Shown piece by piece: positions 1 to 9,899 of a stretch of 64,000 bases of DNA (positions within the stretch are counted from its first letter, which is position 1; every line of letters begins with the position of its first letter). Location: the NCBI RefSeq assembly GCF_000213805.1, contig NC_015556.1, forward strand, positions 1,302,001 through 1,366,000. The letters are read 5' to 3'. The stretch is from Pseudomonas fulva 12-X. Its GTDB lineage: Bacteria > Pseudomonadota > Gammaproteobacteria > Pseudomonadales > Pseudomonadaceae. The notes beneath the pieces were generated by a model that had not been told where the DNA came from, made no database searches, and saw nothing but the letters and a program-made list of their open reading frames with translations. The translations under genes and the position numbers were made by a program.

Positions 1-63
1 ACGCTGAAGCATCGGCAGCTTTTGCTGATCCAGATCATCACGCACGCAGGCGCTACTGCCTAA
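1..63 (+). CDS. 3' end of a gene cut by the window start (unidentified)
   Basis: Frame 1 is open from the first base to a TAA at 61-63, giving about 20 codons of a possible C-terminus. Nothing in so short a tail identifies a family. It is reported because it sits just upstream of the metallo-hydrolase on the same strand and could be the end of an operon partner. A chance open frame of this length is quite possible. Confidence 0.3.
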   Translation, partial: TLKHRQLLLIQIITHAGATA

Positions 64-95
64 GCTCGGCGCCTTTGCCTGACAGGTGTGCCGGT

Positions 96-881
96 ATGCG
101 CCGCGACCCCATCGTGCTGTTCGATAACGGCACCCACCGCTGCATGATGTTCGACGACCTGGTCAGCGGCGAGGGCGTGCAGTCCAACCAGTTCCTGATC
201 ATCGATAACGACCAGTACCTGCTGCTCGACCCGGGCGGCGATCTGACCTACGTGCCGCTGAGCATGGAGTTGTCCAAGCACATTCCGGTGCAGGAGCTCA
301 CCTACATCTTCGCCTCGCACCAGGACCCGGACATCATCGCCTCGCTCGACAAATGGCTGCTGCACACCAAGGCGCAGGTGCTCTGTTCCAAACTGTGGGC
401 GCGCTTTCTGCCGCACCTGACCGCCAACTACCTGGCCCTGAGCCGCGGCATCAACACCTATGACCGCATCATCGCGCTGCCGGACCGTGGCCAGTCCTTT
501 GCCCTCGGGCGTTGCACCCTCAAGGCGGTGCCCGCGCATTTTCTGCACTCGGTGGGCAACTTCCAGCTCTATGACCCGCTTAGCAAGATCCTGTTTTCCG
601 GCGACATGGGCGCCTCGATGCTCGATGACAGCGGCCCGGTCACCGACTTTGCCGCCCATGTGCCGAGCATGCTCGGCTTTCACCGCCGCTACATGGCCAG
701 CAACAAGGCCTGCCGGCTATGGGCCGCCATGGTGCGCGACATGGACGTGGAAATGATCGTGCCGCAGCATGGCCGGCCGTTCGTGGGCGGCGAGATGATC
801 AGCGCCTTTTTGTACTGGATCGAGAACCTGGAGTGCGGGCTCGACCTGCTCGGCCCCGAGGACTATCAGCTGCCGCGCTGA
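96..881 (+). CDS. MBL-fold, flavodiiron-like (ODP-type) metallo-hydrolase
   Basis: About 261 residues forming one metallo-beta-lactamase domain of the oxygen-binding diiron (flavodiiron) type. The first metal motif is HQDPD near residue 75, where classic hydrolases have HxHxDH. Further likely ligands are His near 148-151, Asp in SGDMG near 170 and His in PQHG near 225. There is no flavodoxin domain, so it resembles the stand-alone oxygen-binding diiron proteins, which bind O2 or take part in signalling rather than hydrolyse lactams. The ATG at 96 is preferred; a TTG at 75 would add seven residues. A cardiolipin synthase follows on the same strand after about 115 bases. Function beyond diiron binding is inference. 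Confidence 0.85.
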   Translation: MRRDPIVLFDNGTHRCMMFDDLVSGEGVQSNQFLIIDNDQYLLLDPGGDLTYVPLSMELSKHIPVQELTYIFASHQDPDIIASLDKWLLHTKAQVLCSKLWARFLPHLTANYLALSRGINTYDRIIALPDRGQSFALGRCTLKAVPAHFLHSVGNFQLYDPLSKILFSGDMGASMLDDSGPVTDFAAHVPSMLGFHRRYMASNKACRLWAAMVRDMDVEMIVPQHGRPFVGGEMISAFLYWIENLECGLDLLGPEDYQLPR

Positions 882-996
882 CAGCTGATAGGCGTCGCCC
901 TTTGCAAGGCGCACGGCGCCGGCTATCTTGGCGCATCCCCCGTTGTCGCCGAGATGTCATGCGCCGTTTTTCCCCTCTTTTTTGTGTGAGTGAGTG

Positions 997-2154
997 ATGC
1001 CCGGTCAGGTCTATCCCTGGCGCCAGGGCAATCAGTTCACCTTGCTCAACGACGGCCCGGCGTTCTTCCCGCGGATGATCGCCTGCATCGACGCCGCCCA
1101 CGAAACCGTCGAACTGGAACAGTACCTGGTGTGCAGCAGCGCCTGCACCGACGCCCTGCTGCGCGCCCTGTGCGAGGCGGCCGAGCGCGGAGTTGCGGTG
1201 CGCTGTCTGTTCGATGCCTTTGGCTGCCAGGCGCTGAATGCCGGCGACCGCCAGCGCATGCTCGACGCCGGCATCCAGCTGCGCTGGTACAACCCGCTGC
1301 GCTGGCGGCGCGGCGTGCGCAACCTGTACCGCGACCACCGCAAACTGCTGGTGGTCGACAGCCGCGTCGCCTTCGTCGGTGGTACCGGCTCGACCAATGA
1401 TTTCTGGACGCCGGGCGAGCCCGAGAGCGCCTGGCACGAGGTGATGGTGGAGATCGACGGGCCGCTGGTGGTTGACTGGCTGCAACTGTTCGACCGCCAA
1501 TGGCAAGCCAACAACTCGCGCTTCGCCTGGCGCCCCTATCTCACGCCCCATCGTCAGCCGTTGCCGCATTTGCCGAGCGAAGGCCTCGGCTGGGGACGGG
1601 TGGCCTATGCCGATGCCCGCCAACACCGCGACATCCTGCAGTCGCTGATCCGCGCCCTCAACGGTGCCCAGCATCGCGTGTGGCTGGCCACGCCGTATTT
1701 TCTGCCCACCTGGCGCGTGCGCCGGGCGCTGCGCAAGGCTGCTGGCCGCGGCGTCGACGTGCGCCTGCTGCTCAGTGGTCGGCACACCGACAACCCACCG
1801 GTGCGCTTTGCCGGGCAGCGTTACTACCCGCGGTTGCTGCGCGCTGGCGTACGAATCTTCGAATTCCGCCCGCGTTTTCTGCACCTGAAGATGGTGCTGG
1901 TCGATGACTGGACCAGCGTCGGTTCCTGCAATTTCGATCACTGGAACCTGCGCTTCAACCTCGATGCCAACGTCGAGACGCTGGACGCCGGCTTCACCGC
2001 AGCGGTGCAGCAGAGCTTCGAGACCGATTTCCCGCAGAGCCGCGAAGTGGACCTTGAGATGTGGCAGGCACGGCCGTTCTGGACGCGTGTGCGGCAACGC
2101 CTCTGGGGCTGGGCGGACCGGTTGATCGTCAACCTGCTCGATCGACGCCGCTGA
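997..2154 (+). CDS. clsB: Cardiolipin synthase / phospholipase D family (ClsB-like)
   Basis: About 385 residues with two HKD phosphodiesterase motifs: the first near residues 114-121 (HRKLLVVD, followed by GGTGSTN) and the second near 296-303 (HLKMVLVD, followed by GSCNFD). This paired arrangement defines the cardiolipin synthases, which make cardiolipin from phosphatidylglycerol or phosphatidylethanolamine at the inner membrane. No N-terminal membrane segments are visible, which fits the ClsB subtype better than ClsA. The ATG at 997 is chosen; an in-frame GTG lies one codon upstream. The 3' end overlaps the stop of the convergent histidine kinase by 26 bases. A role in related phosphatidyl transfer cannot be excluded. 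Confidence 0.85.
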   Translation: MPGQVYPWRQGNQFTLLNDGPAFFPRMIACIDAAHETVELEQYLVCSSACTDALLRALCEAAERGVAVRCLFDAFGCQALNAGDRQRMLDAGIQLRWYNPLRWRRGVRNLYRDHRKLLVVDSRVAFVGGTGSTNDFWTPGEPESAWHEVMVEIDGPLVVDWLQLFDRQWQANNSRFAWRPYLTPHRQPLPHLPSEGLGWGRVAYADARQHRDILQSLIRALNGAQHRVWLATPYFLPTWRVRRALRKAAGRGVDVRLLLSGRHTDNPPVRFAGQRYYPRLLRAGVRIFEFRPRFLHLKMVLVDDWTSVGSCNFDHWNLRFNLDANVETLDAGFTAAVQQSFETDFPQSREVDLEMWQARPFWTRVRQRLWGWADRLIVNLLDRRR

Positions 2155-3442
2155 TTCGCCCCAGAATCCGCAGGTACAGTTGCATGGTGGTGCCCGTGCC
2201 GGGCGCCGTCAGCACGCGCACGTCGCCGCCAGTGGTGTTGGCGAATTCGCGCGCCTGAGCCAGGCCCAGGCCGGTGCCCTTGCCGGCCTGCTTGGTGGTG
2301 AAGAAGGGATCGAAAACCCTGGCTGCCAGCTCGGCGGACATGCCAGGGCCGTCGTCCTGCACGCTCAGCACCAGATAATTGCCGTCGCTCAACTGTTCGT
2401 CGCCGATCAGTTGCTCCTGGCGCGTGGCGATCACCACCTGGCCGCGGCCCTGCATGGCGTCGCGGGCATTGCTGAGCAGGTTGAGCACCACCGCCTGCAA
2501 CTGCACCTCGTCGCACATCACGCCGACATCGCGGGCGGCCAGGTCGAAGCTCAGGGTGATGGCATCGCCCAGGGTGCCGGCCAGTAGCTCGCGGGCAGCG
2601 TCGAGGCGTTCGCTGATATCCACGCAGGCCAGCTCCGGGCCGTCCTGGCGCACGTTGGCGAGCAACTGGCGGATCAGCTTGCCGCCTTGCTCCACCGCCT
2701 GCAGGCCGGTCTGCGCGAAACGCTCCACTTCGGCCGGCCGCCGCGCACGCAGCTGAGCCATCTGCAGGCTGGTGCTGAGCACCTGCAGCAGGTTGTTGAC
2801 GTCGTGGGCGATACTGGCGGTGAGCATGCCAAGGGACGACACGCGGCGCGCATGGCGCAGCGACTCTTCGGCCTCGCGGTGGCGCGCCTGGGCCTGTTCC
2901 AGCTCGTCGAGCAGCGCACTGGCGTGTCGCTCGCGCTGCAGCTCCAGCATGCGCAACTGCAGCAGCGCGGCGGTCTGCCGGGCCAGTGCCTGCAGCGCCC
3001 GGCGCTGGTGGTCGGGCAGGCTGCGTGGCTTGGTGTCGATCACGCACACGGTGCCCAGCGGGTGGCCGGCGTCGGTGCGGATCGGTGCCCCGGCATAGAA
3101 GCGAATGTGCGGCTCGCCAAGCACCAGGGCGCTGTGCTGAAAGCGCGGATCCTGGGTGGCATCCTCGACCACCAGCACGTCATCGGGCTCGAGAATCGCA
3201 TGGGCGCAGAACGCCAGGTCACGGTGCGTCTCGCGCACGTCCAGACCCACGCAGGCCTTGAACCACTGACGCTCGCGGTCGACCAGGGAAACCAGGGCAA
3301 TCGGCGTGTCGCACAGGGTGGTGGCCAGCAGCACCACGTCATCGAAATTTTGTTCGGGGGCCGAATCGAGGATGTCGAGGTGTTCGAGCGACAGAACGCG
3401 CTCTTCTTCGTCATGCGGCGCAGGGGCAGGGCGATGGGGCAT
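2129..3442 (-). CDS. GAF-domain sensor histidine kinase
   Basis: About 437 residues: an N-terminal GAF domain (roughly 20-160), a short coiled linker (170-200), a HisKA-type dimerisation region with phospho-acceptor His near 213 in SIAHDVNNLL, then a HATPase domain with N box NLLSNARDAM, G box DDGPGM and GKGTGLGL. No membrane segment is seen, so it is a cytoplasmic sensor. No response regulator gene is adjacent, and the protein has no receiver domain, so its partner is unknown. The start at MPHRPAPAPH is preferred because upstream residues look non-coding; an ATG ten codons earlier is the alternative. The gene is convergent with the cardiolipin synthase. Confidence 0.87.
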   Translation of the reverse strand: MPHRPAPAPHDEEERVLSLEHLDILDSAPEQNFDDVVLLATTLCDTPIALVSLVDRERQWFKACVGLDVRETHRDLAFCAHAILEPDDVLVVEDATQDPRFQHSALVLGEPHIRFYAGAPIRTDAGHPLGTVCVIDTKPRSLPDHQRRALQALARQTAALLQLRMLELQRERHASALLDELEQAQARHREAEESLRHARRVSSLGMLTASIAHDVNNLLQVLSTSLQMAQLRARRPAEVERFAQTGLQAVEQGGKLIRQLLANVRQDGPELACVDISERLDAARELLAGTLGDAITLSFDLAARDVGVMCDEVQLQAVVLNLLSNARDAMQGRGQVVIATRQEQLIGDEQLSDGNYLVLSVQDDGPGMSAELAARVFDPFFTTKQAGKGTGLGLAQAREFANTTGGDVRVLTAPGTGTTMQLYLRILGRISGVDRAG

Positions 3443-3654
3443 CGAGGGGTACCGCGGAAGGAGTGGCGGCATGATGCGCTGTAGGTTGTACAACAGGCAA
3501 GCAACTTGTCGGGGGCGACAGGTTGTAGAGGTTGGCGTAACCACAATGCGCGGTTTGGTACGGCAAAGTGTTGAACCGGCTTTTCGCCGCTTCGGTCACA
3601 ACCTGCAGATGGCCGTGAAAGGCCGCGCCCAGCCGTTAGCCGATGAGGTGATCC

Positions 3655-4092
3655 ATGCAGATATTCGAAGCGTTGCGCGAAAGTCATGACCGTCAGCGGG
3701 CGATGGCCGAGGCGTTGCTCGCCACCACCGGTGATTCGCCCGAGCGGGCCCAGCGTTACAGCGAACTGAAGGATGAGCTGCTGGCCCATGCCCGGGCCGA
3801 GGAGCGATTCTTCTATTCGCCGCTGATGAAGCACGACGCGGGTGTGGATCTGTCTCGCCACGGGGTGGCCGAGCACCATGAGATGGACGAGCTGCTGGAA
3901 ACCCTGGAAGACACCGACCCGTCTAGCCCGTCGTGGATCGCCACGGCGCGCAAGCTCAAGGACAAGATCTTCCATCATCTGGAAGATGAGGAACACACCT
4001 TCTTCCAGCAGGCCGGGAAGATGCTGACCGACCAGCAGAAGACCAGCCTGGCCAGCCAGTACGTCAAGGATTACCAGGACGCTCTGGACTGA
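3655..4092 (+). CDS. Hemerythrin HHE domain protein
   Basis: A 145-residue, all-helical protein with the spaced His and Glu ligands of bacterial hemerythrin-like domains: His in RESHDR near 10, H and E in LLAHARAEERF, H in VAEHHEMDE, and HHLEDEEHTFF towards the end. Such proteins bind O2, NO or iron at a non-haem diiron centre in the cytoplasm. The gene stands alone between two histidine kinases on the opposite strand. Its neighbourhood, with a diiron metallo-hydrolase and PAS/GAF sensors, suggests oxygen or redox sensing, but that link is only inferred. An ATG preceded by a GATGAGG-like ribosome site supports the start. Confidence 0.88.
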   Translation: MQIFEALRESHDRQRAMAEALLATTGDSPERAQRYSELKDELLAHARAEERFFYSPLMKHDAGVDLSRHGVAEHHEMDELLETLEDTDPSSPSWIATARKLKDKIFHHLEDEEHTFFQQAGKMLTDQQKTSLASQYVKDYQDALD

Positions 4093-4102
4093 TCACCAAC
4101 CG

Positions 4103-6955
4103 CTATTCGACGAGCAGCTCGCGCACCCGCGAGGCCAGGGCGTCGAGGGTGAAGGGTTTGGTCAGCACGGTGATGCCGGGCGCCAGCTGGCCGTCGGTGA
4201 GTAGTGAATTGACGGCGTAACCGGTGATCAGCAGTACCGGCATCGTCGGCCTGACCAACCTTCCGGCGTCGGCCATCTGTCTGCCGTTCATGCCGCCTGG
4301 CAGACCGACATCGCTGATCAGCAAGTCAATGACCGCATCGGACTGCAGCAGGCTGAGGCCCGCTGCGCTGTCGCTGGCCTCGATTACGGTCAGGCCCAAC
4401 TCTTCCAGCACATCGGTAACCAGTAGACGAATCGTTGGCTCGTCATCGACCACCAGCACCGTCTTGCCGTGTCGCTCTGCAACGGGTTGGAGTGCGGCAA
4501 TGGCGCTAGGCTCGGCTTCGCTGTATGGGTTGCCGCCGTGGCGCGGCAGGTAAAGTGTCACTACAGTGCCTTCACCTTCGACCGATGTGATGTGCATCTG
4601 CCCGCCGGATTGCTTGGCGAAGCCGTAAGCCATGGACAGTCCCAGGCCGGTGCCTTCGCCGATCGGCTTGGTGGTGAAGAACGGCTCCACCGCCCGGGCC
4701 ACGATATGGGCGGGCATGCCCACGCCTTCGTCGCTGACCGCCAGGCTCAGGTACGAGCCTGGCGTCAGATTCAGCGCCGCGGCCTGGGCGGTGTCGATCT
4801 GCAGGTTGCGAGTGCAGGCCTTGATCACGCCGCCGTTCGGCATCGCGTCGCGGGCGTTGATGCACAGGTTGAGCAGGGTGTTTTCCAGCTGTGAGGCGTC
4901 GACCAGGGCTGTCCACAGGTCGGCCTGCAGATCGCTTTCCAGATGGATGGCCGGGCCGACGGTGCGCTGGATCATCTCCAGCATGCCGGCGATCAGCCCG
5001 TTGGCATCGGTAGGCTTGGGTAGCAGTGTCTGCCGGCGCGAGAAGGCCAGCAGGCGGTGGGTCAGCGCGGCAGCACGACGCGTGGCGGCTTCCGCCGCGC
5101 TCATGTATCGGTCCAGTTCCTGGAAGCGGCCCTGTTCGATGCGTAGGTGCATCAGTTCCAGCGCTCCGGAAATACCCGCCAGAAGGTTGTTGAAGTCGTG
5201 TGCCAGGCCGCCAGTCAGTTGACCGATGGCTTCCATTTTCTGCGATTGACGCAGGGACTCCTCTGCCATGTGTTGGGCCGTGACGTCGCGGCCCACGAAA
5301 TGGAACACCCGACCTGATGGATCCGGTGCTGCCGTCCACATGAACGTACGCAGTTCGTTGTTCTTGCTGCGTAGACGGCTGACGAAGCCGCTGATCTTTT
5401 CACCTTTACCGAGGCGCCCCATGAGATCGATTACATCGCCCCGGTCTTCCTCGACGACCACATCCAGGAACGGGATGCTGAGCAATTTTTCCGACTCCCA
5501 GCCGAGCAGCTGCGTCCAGGCCGGGTTGATGGTCTTGAAGTAGCCGTCCAGCCCAGCCGAGCCCATCAGGTCATTGGTGCTTTCCCAGAGGCGGTCGCGT
5601 TCGGCGGTACGCTTGCGCAATTCGGCACGATTGAGCTTCTCGCGGGTGATGTCACGAGCCGAGCAGTAAGTCTTGCGGCCATCGGGCACGGCGACCCAGG
5701 ACAGCCAGCGCCATTCGCCGTTCCTGCAGCGGAAACGGTGTTCCAGCCCTAGGGCCGGTTCGCCGGCCTCCTTGAATTTCAGCCACACACGTTGCGTGGC
5801 TTCCTGATCCCTGGGATGGACGAATTCGAGAAAGTGGACACTGGCCAGCTCCTCTTCGCTCCAGCCCAGGGTAGTTTGCCAGGCCGGGTTGGTGGATTCG
5901 AAGTAGCCGTCGTGGTTGAGCACGCCGAGCAGGTCGGGGGTGATCTGCCAGGTACGGCCACGTTCGAAGGTCTGGGCGATGACCTTCTGTTCCAGCTCGG
6001 CATTGAGGGCCATGACCCGGGCGATGGCGCGGTCGCGTTCGCCTTCGATGGCACGACGCTCTTCGACGTTGATCAGCACGCCGGGAAAACTCAGGCCCGT
6101 ACCGTCTGCAGCCAGTTCGACGCGGCCATTCGCTTCCAGCCAGTAATAACGGCCATCTGCGCGGCGCACGCGGTACTGGTGGGCATAGGGTCCGCCGCGG
6201 GCAATCGCTTCGTTGATGGCGGTGAGCAGGCTGTCGATATCGTCCGGGTGCACCGTCGCGACTACCTGCTGCAGGCTCAGACCGCGGCGGCCCAGCGCCG
6301 GGTCGAGGCCGAAGCTGCGGGCGAAGGCTTCGTCGACGGTGAACTGGTTGCTGGGCAAATCCCAGAACCAGGTACCGATGATCGCCCCGGCGGCCAGCGC
6401 CAGCTGCACCCGCTCGGCGTTGGCGACGGCCGGCTGCTCGATGGTGACCACCCGGGTGGTTTCGATGGCGACATTCAGGAAGCCGGCGACCTGGCCTGAA
6501 TCGTCGCGCAGCGGGCTGTAGGAGAAGGTCCAGTAGGTGTCTTCGGGCTGGCCGCTGCGGTGCAGCAGCAGGTGCAGGTTTTCGTCATGCACCGGCTCGC
6601 CACGTAGCACCTGTTCCACCAGTGGGCCAAGGGTCGGCCACACGTCCGCCCAGGCAATTTCGATGGGCTGGCCCAGGGCGTCTGGGTGGTGCTTGCCGAG
6701 AATCGTCGCGTAGGGCTCGTTGTACAGCAAGGTGCGCTGCGGGCCCCAGACGGCGCACATGGCGAAGCTGCTGGTGGCCATGACCGCGCATGTGGTACGC
6801 AGCGCGGCGGGCCAGCTTTCCTGGAGGCCGAGCGGCGTGGCGGCCCAGTCGAAATCATCGAGGATGGATGGCACGGGAAGCCCTCCCCAGGCGCTGTGGA
6901 TCGGCGCCCAGTGTGCCTGAGCACGCGCGGCAAACCCAGCGGCATTTGCGATCAT
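4103..6955 (-). CDS. Multi-PAS hybrid sensor histidine kinase with receiver domain
   Basis: About 950 residues without membrane segments. Reading order: an N-terminal PAS-like region (about 35-170), at least three further PAS/PAC repeats (about 190-560; the third and fourth share the [10 protein letters not shown] / [10 protein letters not shown] pattern), a HisKA motif [11 protein letters not shown] near 600, a HATPase domain ([24 protein letters not shown]) and a C-terminal receiver with phospho-acceptor Asp near 882 in [11 protein letters not shown] and the conserved Lys in LTKPF. This FNNLL kinase class often has a fused receiver and no DNA-binding output. The ATG at 6955 is used; a TTG two codons upstream is possible. 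It lies divergent from the LOV kinase. Confidence 0.88.
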   Translation of the reverse strand: MIANAAGFAARAQAHWAPIHSAWGGLPVPSILDDFDWAATPLGLQESWPAALRTTCAVMATSSFAMCAVWGPQRTLLYNEPYATILGKHHPDALGQPIEIAWADVWPTLGPLVEQVLRGEPVHDENLHLLLHRSGQPEDTYWTFSYSPLRDDSGQVAGFLNVAIETTRVVTIEQPAVANAERVQLALAAGAIIGTWFWDLPSNQFTVDEAFARSFGLDPALGRRGLSLQQVVATVHPDDIDSLLTAINEAIARGGPYAHQYRVRRADGRYYWLEANGRVELAADGTGLSFPGVLINVEERRAIEGERDRAIARVMALNAELEQKVIAQTFERGRTWQITPDLLGVLNHDGYFESTNPAWQTTLGWSEEELASVHFLEFVHPRDQEATQRVWLKFKEAGEPALGLEHRFRCRNGEWRWLSWVAVPDGRKTYCSARDITREKLNRAELRKRTAERDRLWESTNDLMGSAGLDGYFKTINPAWTQLLGWESEKLLSIPFLDVVVEEDRGDVIDLMGRLGKGEKISGFVSRLRSKNNELRTFMWTAAPDPSGRVFHFVGRDVTAQHMAEESLRQSQKMEAIGQLTGGLAHDFNNLLAGISGALELMHLRIEQGRFQELDRYMSAAEAATRRAAALTHRLLAFSRRQTLLPKPTDANGLIAGMLEMIQRTVGPAIHLESDLQADLWTALVDASQLENTLLNLCINARDAMPNGGVIKACTRNLQIDTAQAAALNLTPGSYLSLAVSDEGVGMPAHIVARAVEPFFTTKPIGEGTGLGLSMAYGFAKQSGGQMHITSVEGEGTVVTLYLPRHGGNPYSEAEPSAIAALQPVAERHGKTVLVVDDEPTIRLLVTDVLEELGLTVIEASDSAAGLSLLQSDAVIDLLISDVGLPGGMNGRQMADAGRLVRPTMPVLLITGYAVNSLLTDGQLAPGITVLTKPFTLDALASRVRELLVE

Positions 6956-7115
6956 TTTCAAGGGATTTTGCGGGGTTCTCGCAGGAAACGACCCGCATCC
7001 CTATCGCAGGCTTATACAGCTCTCATTCGTTGTAGAACTTCTCGAGACGCCGCTGCTCGAATCACCTACAGGGGCGCATTCAGTCGGCCCCGCCAGCAAC
7101 GCTATAGGTAAGCCG

Positions 7116-8720
7116 ATGCCAACAGGTGGCAAGCACGATTTCCGAGTCGACAACGCCTCGTCGGGCGACATTTCCGGCTCGGGGAAGAACATCTTCTTCG
7201 CTGCGGTGGAAACCACCCGCATGCCGATGATCGTGACCGATCCCAACCGCCCCGATAACCCGATCATTTTCGCCAACAACGCCTTTCTGGAAATGACCGG
7301 CTATGAGAGCGAGGAAATCGTTGGCCAGAACTGCCGCTTTCTGCAGGGCGCGGAAACCGATCGCTCGGTGGTCGCCCAGGTGCGCGAGGCGATCAGCAAA
7401 CGCCAGGAGGTCTCGGTCGAGCTGATCAACTACCGCAAGGACGGCTCGACCTTCTGGAACGCGCTGTTCATCTCGCCGGTGTACAACGATGCCGGCGAGC
7501 TGATCTATTTCTTCGCCTCGCAGCTGGATATCAGCCGCCGCCGCGACGCCGAGGAAGGTCTGCGTCAGGCGCAGAAGATGGAGGCCCTGGGTCAGCTGAC
7601 TGGTGGCATCGCCCACGACTTCAACAATCTGCTGCAGGTGATGATCGGCTATCTGGAAGTGCTCGAACGTACCGCCAGCAAGCCCGAATACGATGCCGAA
7701 CGCATCCTGCGCTGCGTGAACAACGCCCGCAACGCCGCCGACCGCGCCGCCACGCTGACCCAGCAACTGCTGGCGTTCTCGCGCAAGCAGAAACTCGAAG
7801 GCCGGGTGCTCAATCTCAACGGCCTGATCAGCGGCTTCAAGGAGTTGGGCGAACGCACCCTGGGCCACGCCAACCTGCGCCTGACCCTGGACAAAACCCT
7901 GTGGAACTGCCGCATCGACCCGACCCAGGCCGAGGTGGCGTTTCTCAATATCCTGATCAACGCCCGCGACGCCCTGGAAGGCCGCGACCAGCCCGTGGTG
8001 CATATCGAAACCAAGAACGTCACCGTCGAAGAGCTGGGCAGCATGTCCTACGACGGCCTGATGCCCGGCCGCTACGTCAGCGTGGCGATTACCGACAACG
8101 GCATGGGCATGTCCGACAGCGTAAGTAGCCGGGTGATGGACCCGTTCTTCACCACCAAGGAGGAAGGCAAGGGCTCCGGGCTCGGCCTGTCGATGGTCTA
8201 CGGCTTCGTCAAACAATCCGGCGGCACGGTGCGCATCTATTCGGAGGAGGGCGTCGGCACCACGCTGCGCCTGTACTTCCCGGCCGACGACAGCCAGGTA
8301 ATCCACAGCCCGGCGAAGGAGCGCACCAACGAGCGCAACGGCACCGAGCGCGTGCTGGTGGTCGAGGACCGTCCGGACGTCGCCGACCTGGCGCGCATGG
8401 TGCTCGAGGATTACGGCTACGTCGCCGACATCGCCCTCAATGCTCGCGAGGCGCTGCTGCGTCTGGACGTGGCCGAGTACGACCTGCTGTTCACCGACCT
8501 GATCATGCCCGGCGGCATGAACGGCGTGATGCTCGCTCGCGAAGCGCGACGCCGCAAACCGGGCCTCAAGGTATTGCTGACTACCGGCTATGCGGAGAAC
8601 TCCCTGGAGCGCACCGATGCCGGCGGCAGCGAGTACGACGTGATCTCCAAGCCCTACGTGCCCAACGAGCTGGCGCGCAAGGTACGCCAGGTGATCGACG
8701 GGCCGACCGGCGTGGGTTGA
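7116..8720 (+). CDS. LOV-domain blue-light hybrid histidine kinase
   Basis: 534 residues. A PAS/LOV domain (about 30-140) carries the photoactive motif GQNCRFLQG with the adduct-forming Cys at residue 73, so blue light should form a flavin-cysteinyl adduct. A J-alpha-like linker leads to a HisKA motif ([11 protein letters not shown], His 167), a HATPase domain ([24 protein letters not shown]) and a receiver with Asp 461 in [11 protein letters not shown]. Length and order match the LOV histidine kinases known from plant-associated pseudomonads such as P. syringae. No linked output regulator is present. The kinase region resembles the preceding multi-PAS hybrid, so the pair may feed related pathways. 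Confidence 0.93.
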   Translation: MPTGGKHDFRVDNASSGDISGSGKNIFFAAVETTRMPMIVTDPNRPDNPIIFANNAFLEMTGYESEEIVGQNCRFLQGAETDRSVVAQVREAISKRQEVSVELINYRKDGSTFWNALFISPVYNDAGELIYFFASQLDISRRRDAEEGLRQAQKMEALGQLTGGIAHDFNNLLQVMIGYLEVLERTASKPEYDAERILRCVNNARNAADRAATLTQQLLAFSRKQKLEGRVLNLNGLISGFKELGERTLGHANLRLTLDKTLWNCRIDPTQAEVAFLNILINARDALEGRDQPVVHIETKNVTVEELGSMSYDGLMPGRYVSVAITDNGMGMSDSVSSRVMDPFFTTKEEGKGSGLGLSMVYGFVKQSGGTVRIYSEEGVGTTLRLYFPADDSQVIHSPAKERTNERNGTERVLVVEDRPDVADLARMVLEDYGYVADIALNAREALLRLDVAEYDLLFTDLIMPGGMNGVMLAREARRRKPGLKVLLTTGYAENSLERTDAGGSEYDVISKPYVPNELARKVRQVIDGPTGVG

Positions 8721-8830
8721 GAGCGGGGGCCGCACGCGTCTATTCGGCGTGTTGCGGCTCTTTCGCATTACCCGGACGAGTGGTCGCAAGACTATACGAA
8801 CTGTTCTGCATGTATCCGCCTCACAGAGGT

Positions 8831-9109
8831 ATGGACAAATACATCAGCAGATTCATGACGGAAACCGGCTGCCAGCTCGAACTTGAACGAGGTCCCACCG
8901 GCATCTGCTTCAAGGCGATATCCAACGACGGACAATGCCTGGGGCAACGGCACCTGAGTACGTCACAACTGGGCAACGGCGCCCTCGTGCAAGCGGTGAT
9001 GCTGGACTTCATTGCCCAGGTCAGGCGCTTGCTGGAGCGTGATGGCCGAACCATCGCCAAGCCCGCCAGCTCGCTTAGGGACAACTCGGATCCGGCACCC
9101 GGTAGCTGA
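8831..9109 (+). CDS. Small hypothetical protein, possibly DUF3509-like
   Basis: About 92 residues from the ATG at 8831 (MDKYISRFMTE). The pattern of short beta strands, a central SNDGQCLGQRHLS segment and a C-terminal helix with QVRRLLERDG recalls small Pseudomonas proteins of the DUF3509 type, but the match is from general pattern only. No signal peptide or membrane segment is visible. An ATG at 8810 would add seven residues. It follows the LOV kinase by 110 bases on the same strand and could share its transcript. Function unknown. Confidence 0.6.
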   Translation: MDKYISRFMTETGCQLELERGPTGICFKAISNDGQCLGQRHLSTSQLGNGALVQAVMLDFIAQVRRLLERDGRTIAKPASSLRDNSDPAPGS

Positions 9110-9221
9110 GTCGCTACCATCCAGGGCATAAACCCCCTTCCAAACGGCTGCTTCGCAGCTACCTCGCCCGCTCATGTGCCGTATACAGTGAAGGCCTTTC
9201 GCTGCTACCGGTCGTCCCCGT

Positions 9222-9761
9222 ATGAATCTCTGGTTTCGCCTTCTTCTGATGCTTCTGCGCCGCCCCTGGCGCAAACCCGTTTCGGCGTTCGACACCACCG
9301 TGGTGCGCATGCGCGTGTGGCCACTGGATCTGGACTTCAATCGTCATGTCACCAATGGTCGTTATTTCACGCTCGCCGATGTCGGGCGCATGGATTACGT
9401 GCTGCGCAGCGGCGCCTTCCGGGTGGCGCTGCGCAATCGGGCGCTGCCCATCGTCGGCGACGTGTGGGGCAAATTTCGCCGTGAGCTGAAGCTGTTCGAG
9501 GCCTTCGAAATTCATTCCCGTCTGCTCGGCTGGGATGACAAGTGGAGCTTCATGGAACACCGCTTCGTCAAGGGCGAGCGTGTGGTCGGCGTGGTGATCA
9601 TGCGCGGCCTACTTCGCGGGCCTAAAGGCAACGTGTTGCCGGGCGAATTCGCCGCCGAACTGCGCTTGCCCGAGCAATCGCCGCCGTTGCCGGCGTGGCT
9701 GAGCGACTGGTCCGCCAGTTGCGACCAGTTGAGCGTGCAGTTGCGCGATGAGGAGCAGTAG
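9222..9761 (+). CDS. Hotdog-fold acyl-CoA thioesterase-like protein
   Basis: 179 residues of the 4HBT/THEM6 type. An N-terminal hydrophobic and basic stretch (LWFRLLLMLLRRPWRK) may associate with the membrane. The hotdog signature follows: DLDFNRHVTNGRYFTLAD near 36-54, in which the Asp/Asn and NGRYF positions correspond to the catalytic loop of 4-hydroxybenzoyl-CoA thioesterase relatives. The central strand KFRRELKLFEAFEIHSRL is also typical. It likely hydrolyses an acyl-CoA of unknown chain. It ends just before a bidirectional terminator shared with the oxidoreductase facing it. Confidence 0.8.
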   Translation: MNLWFRLLLMLLRRPWRKPVSAFDTTVVRMRVWPLDLDFNRHVTNGRYFTLADVGRMDYVLRSGAFRVALRNRALPIVGDVWGKFRRELKLFEAFEIHSRLLGWDDKWSFMEHRFVKGERVVGVVIMRGLLRGPKGNVLPGEFAAELRLPEQSPPLPAWLSDWSASCDQLSVQLRDEEQ

Positions 9762-9849
9762 CGGCGGGCTGTAGTGCCTACTCGCCGGAGGCAGTACGCC
9801 GTGACAGGTTGGCAGCGGGCCTGTGAACCTTAAGCTGGCTTGCCAAAAG

Positions 9850-9880
9850 AAAAACGCGAGCCCTGGGCTCGCGTTTTTTT
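9850..9880. terminator. Bidirectional intrinsic terminator
   Basis: A seven-base-pair GC stem (CGCGAGC / GCTCGCG) with a five-base loop, preceded by a run of A and followed by seven T. The symmetric A and T tracts allow it to end transcripts from both the thioesterase and the convergent oxidoreductase. Confidence 0.9.
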
Positions 9881-9899
9881 GAGCGGCGCAGCCTGGCCG

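Noticed and set aside
799..2097. Minus-strand open frame across the cardiolipin synthase gene
   Set aside because: It has no motif or ribosome site, and the plus-strand gene has two clear HKD motifs.
7080..8789. Long minus-strand open frame across the LOV kinase gene
   Set aside because: It reads as His/Gly/Ala/Val-rich noise without motifs, while the plus-strand frame has LOV, kinase and receiver motifs.
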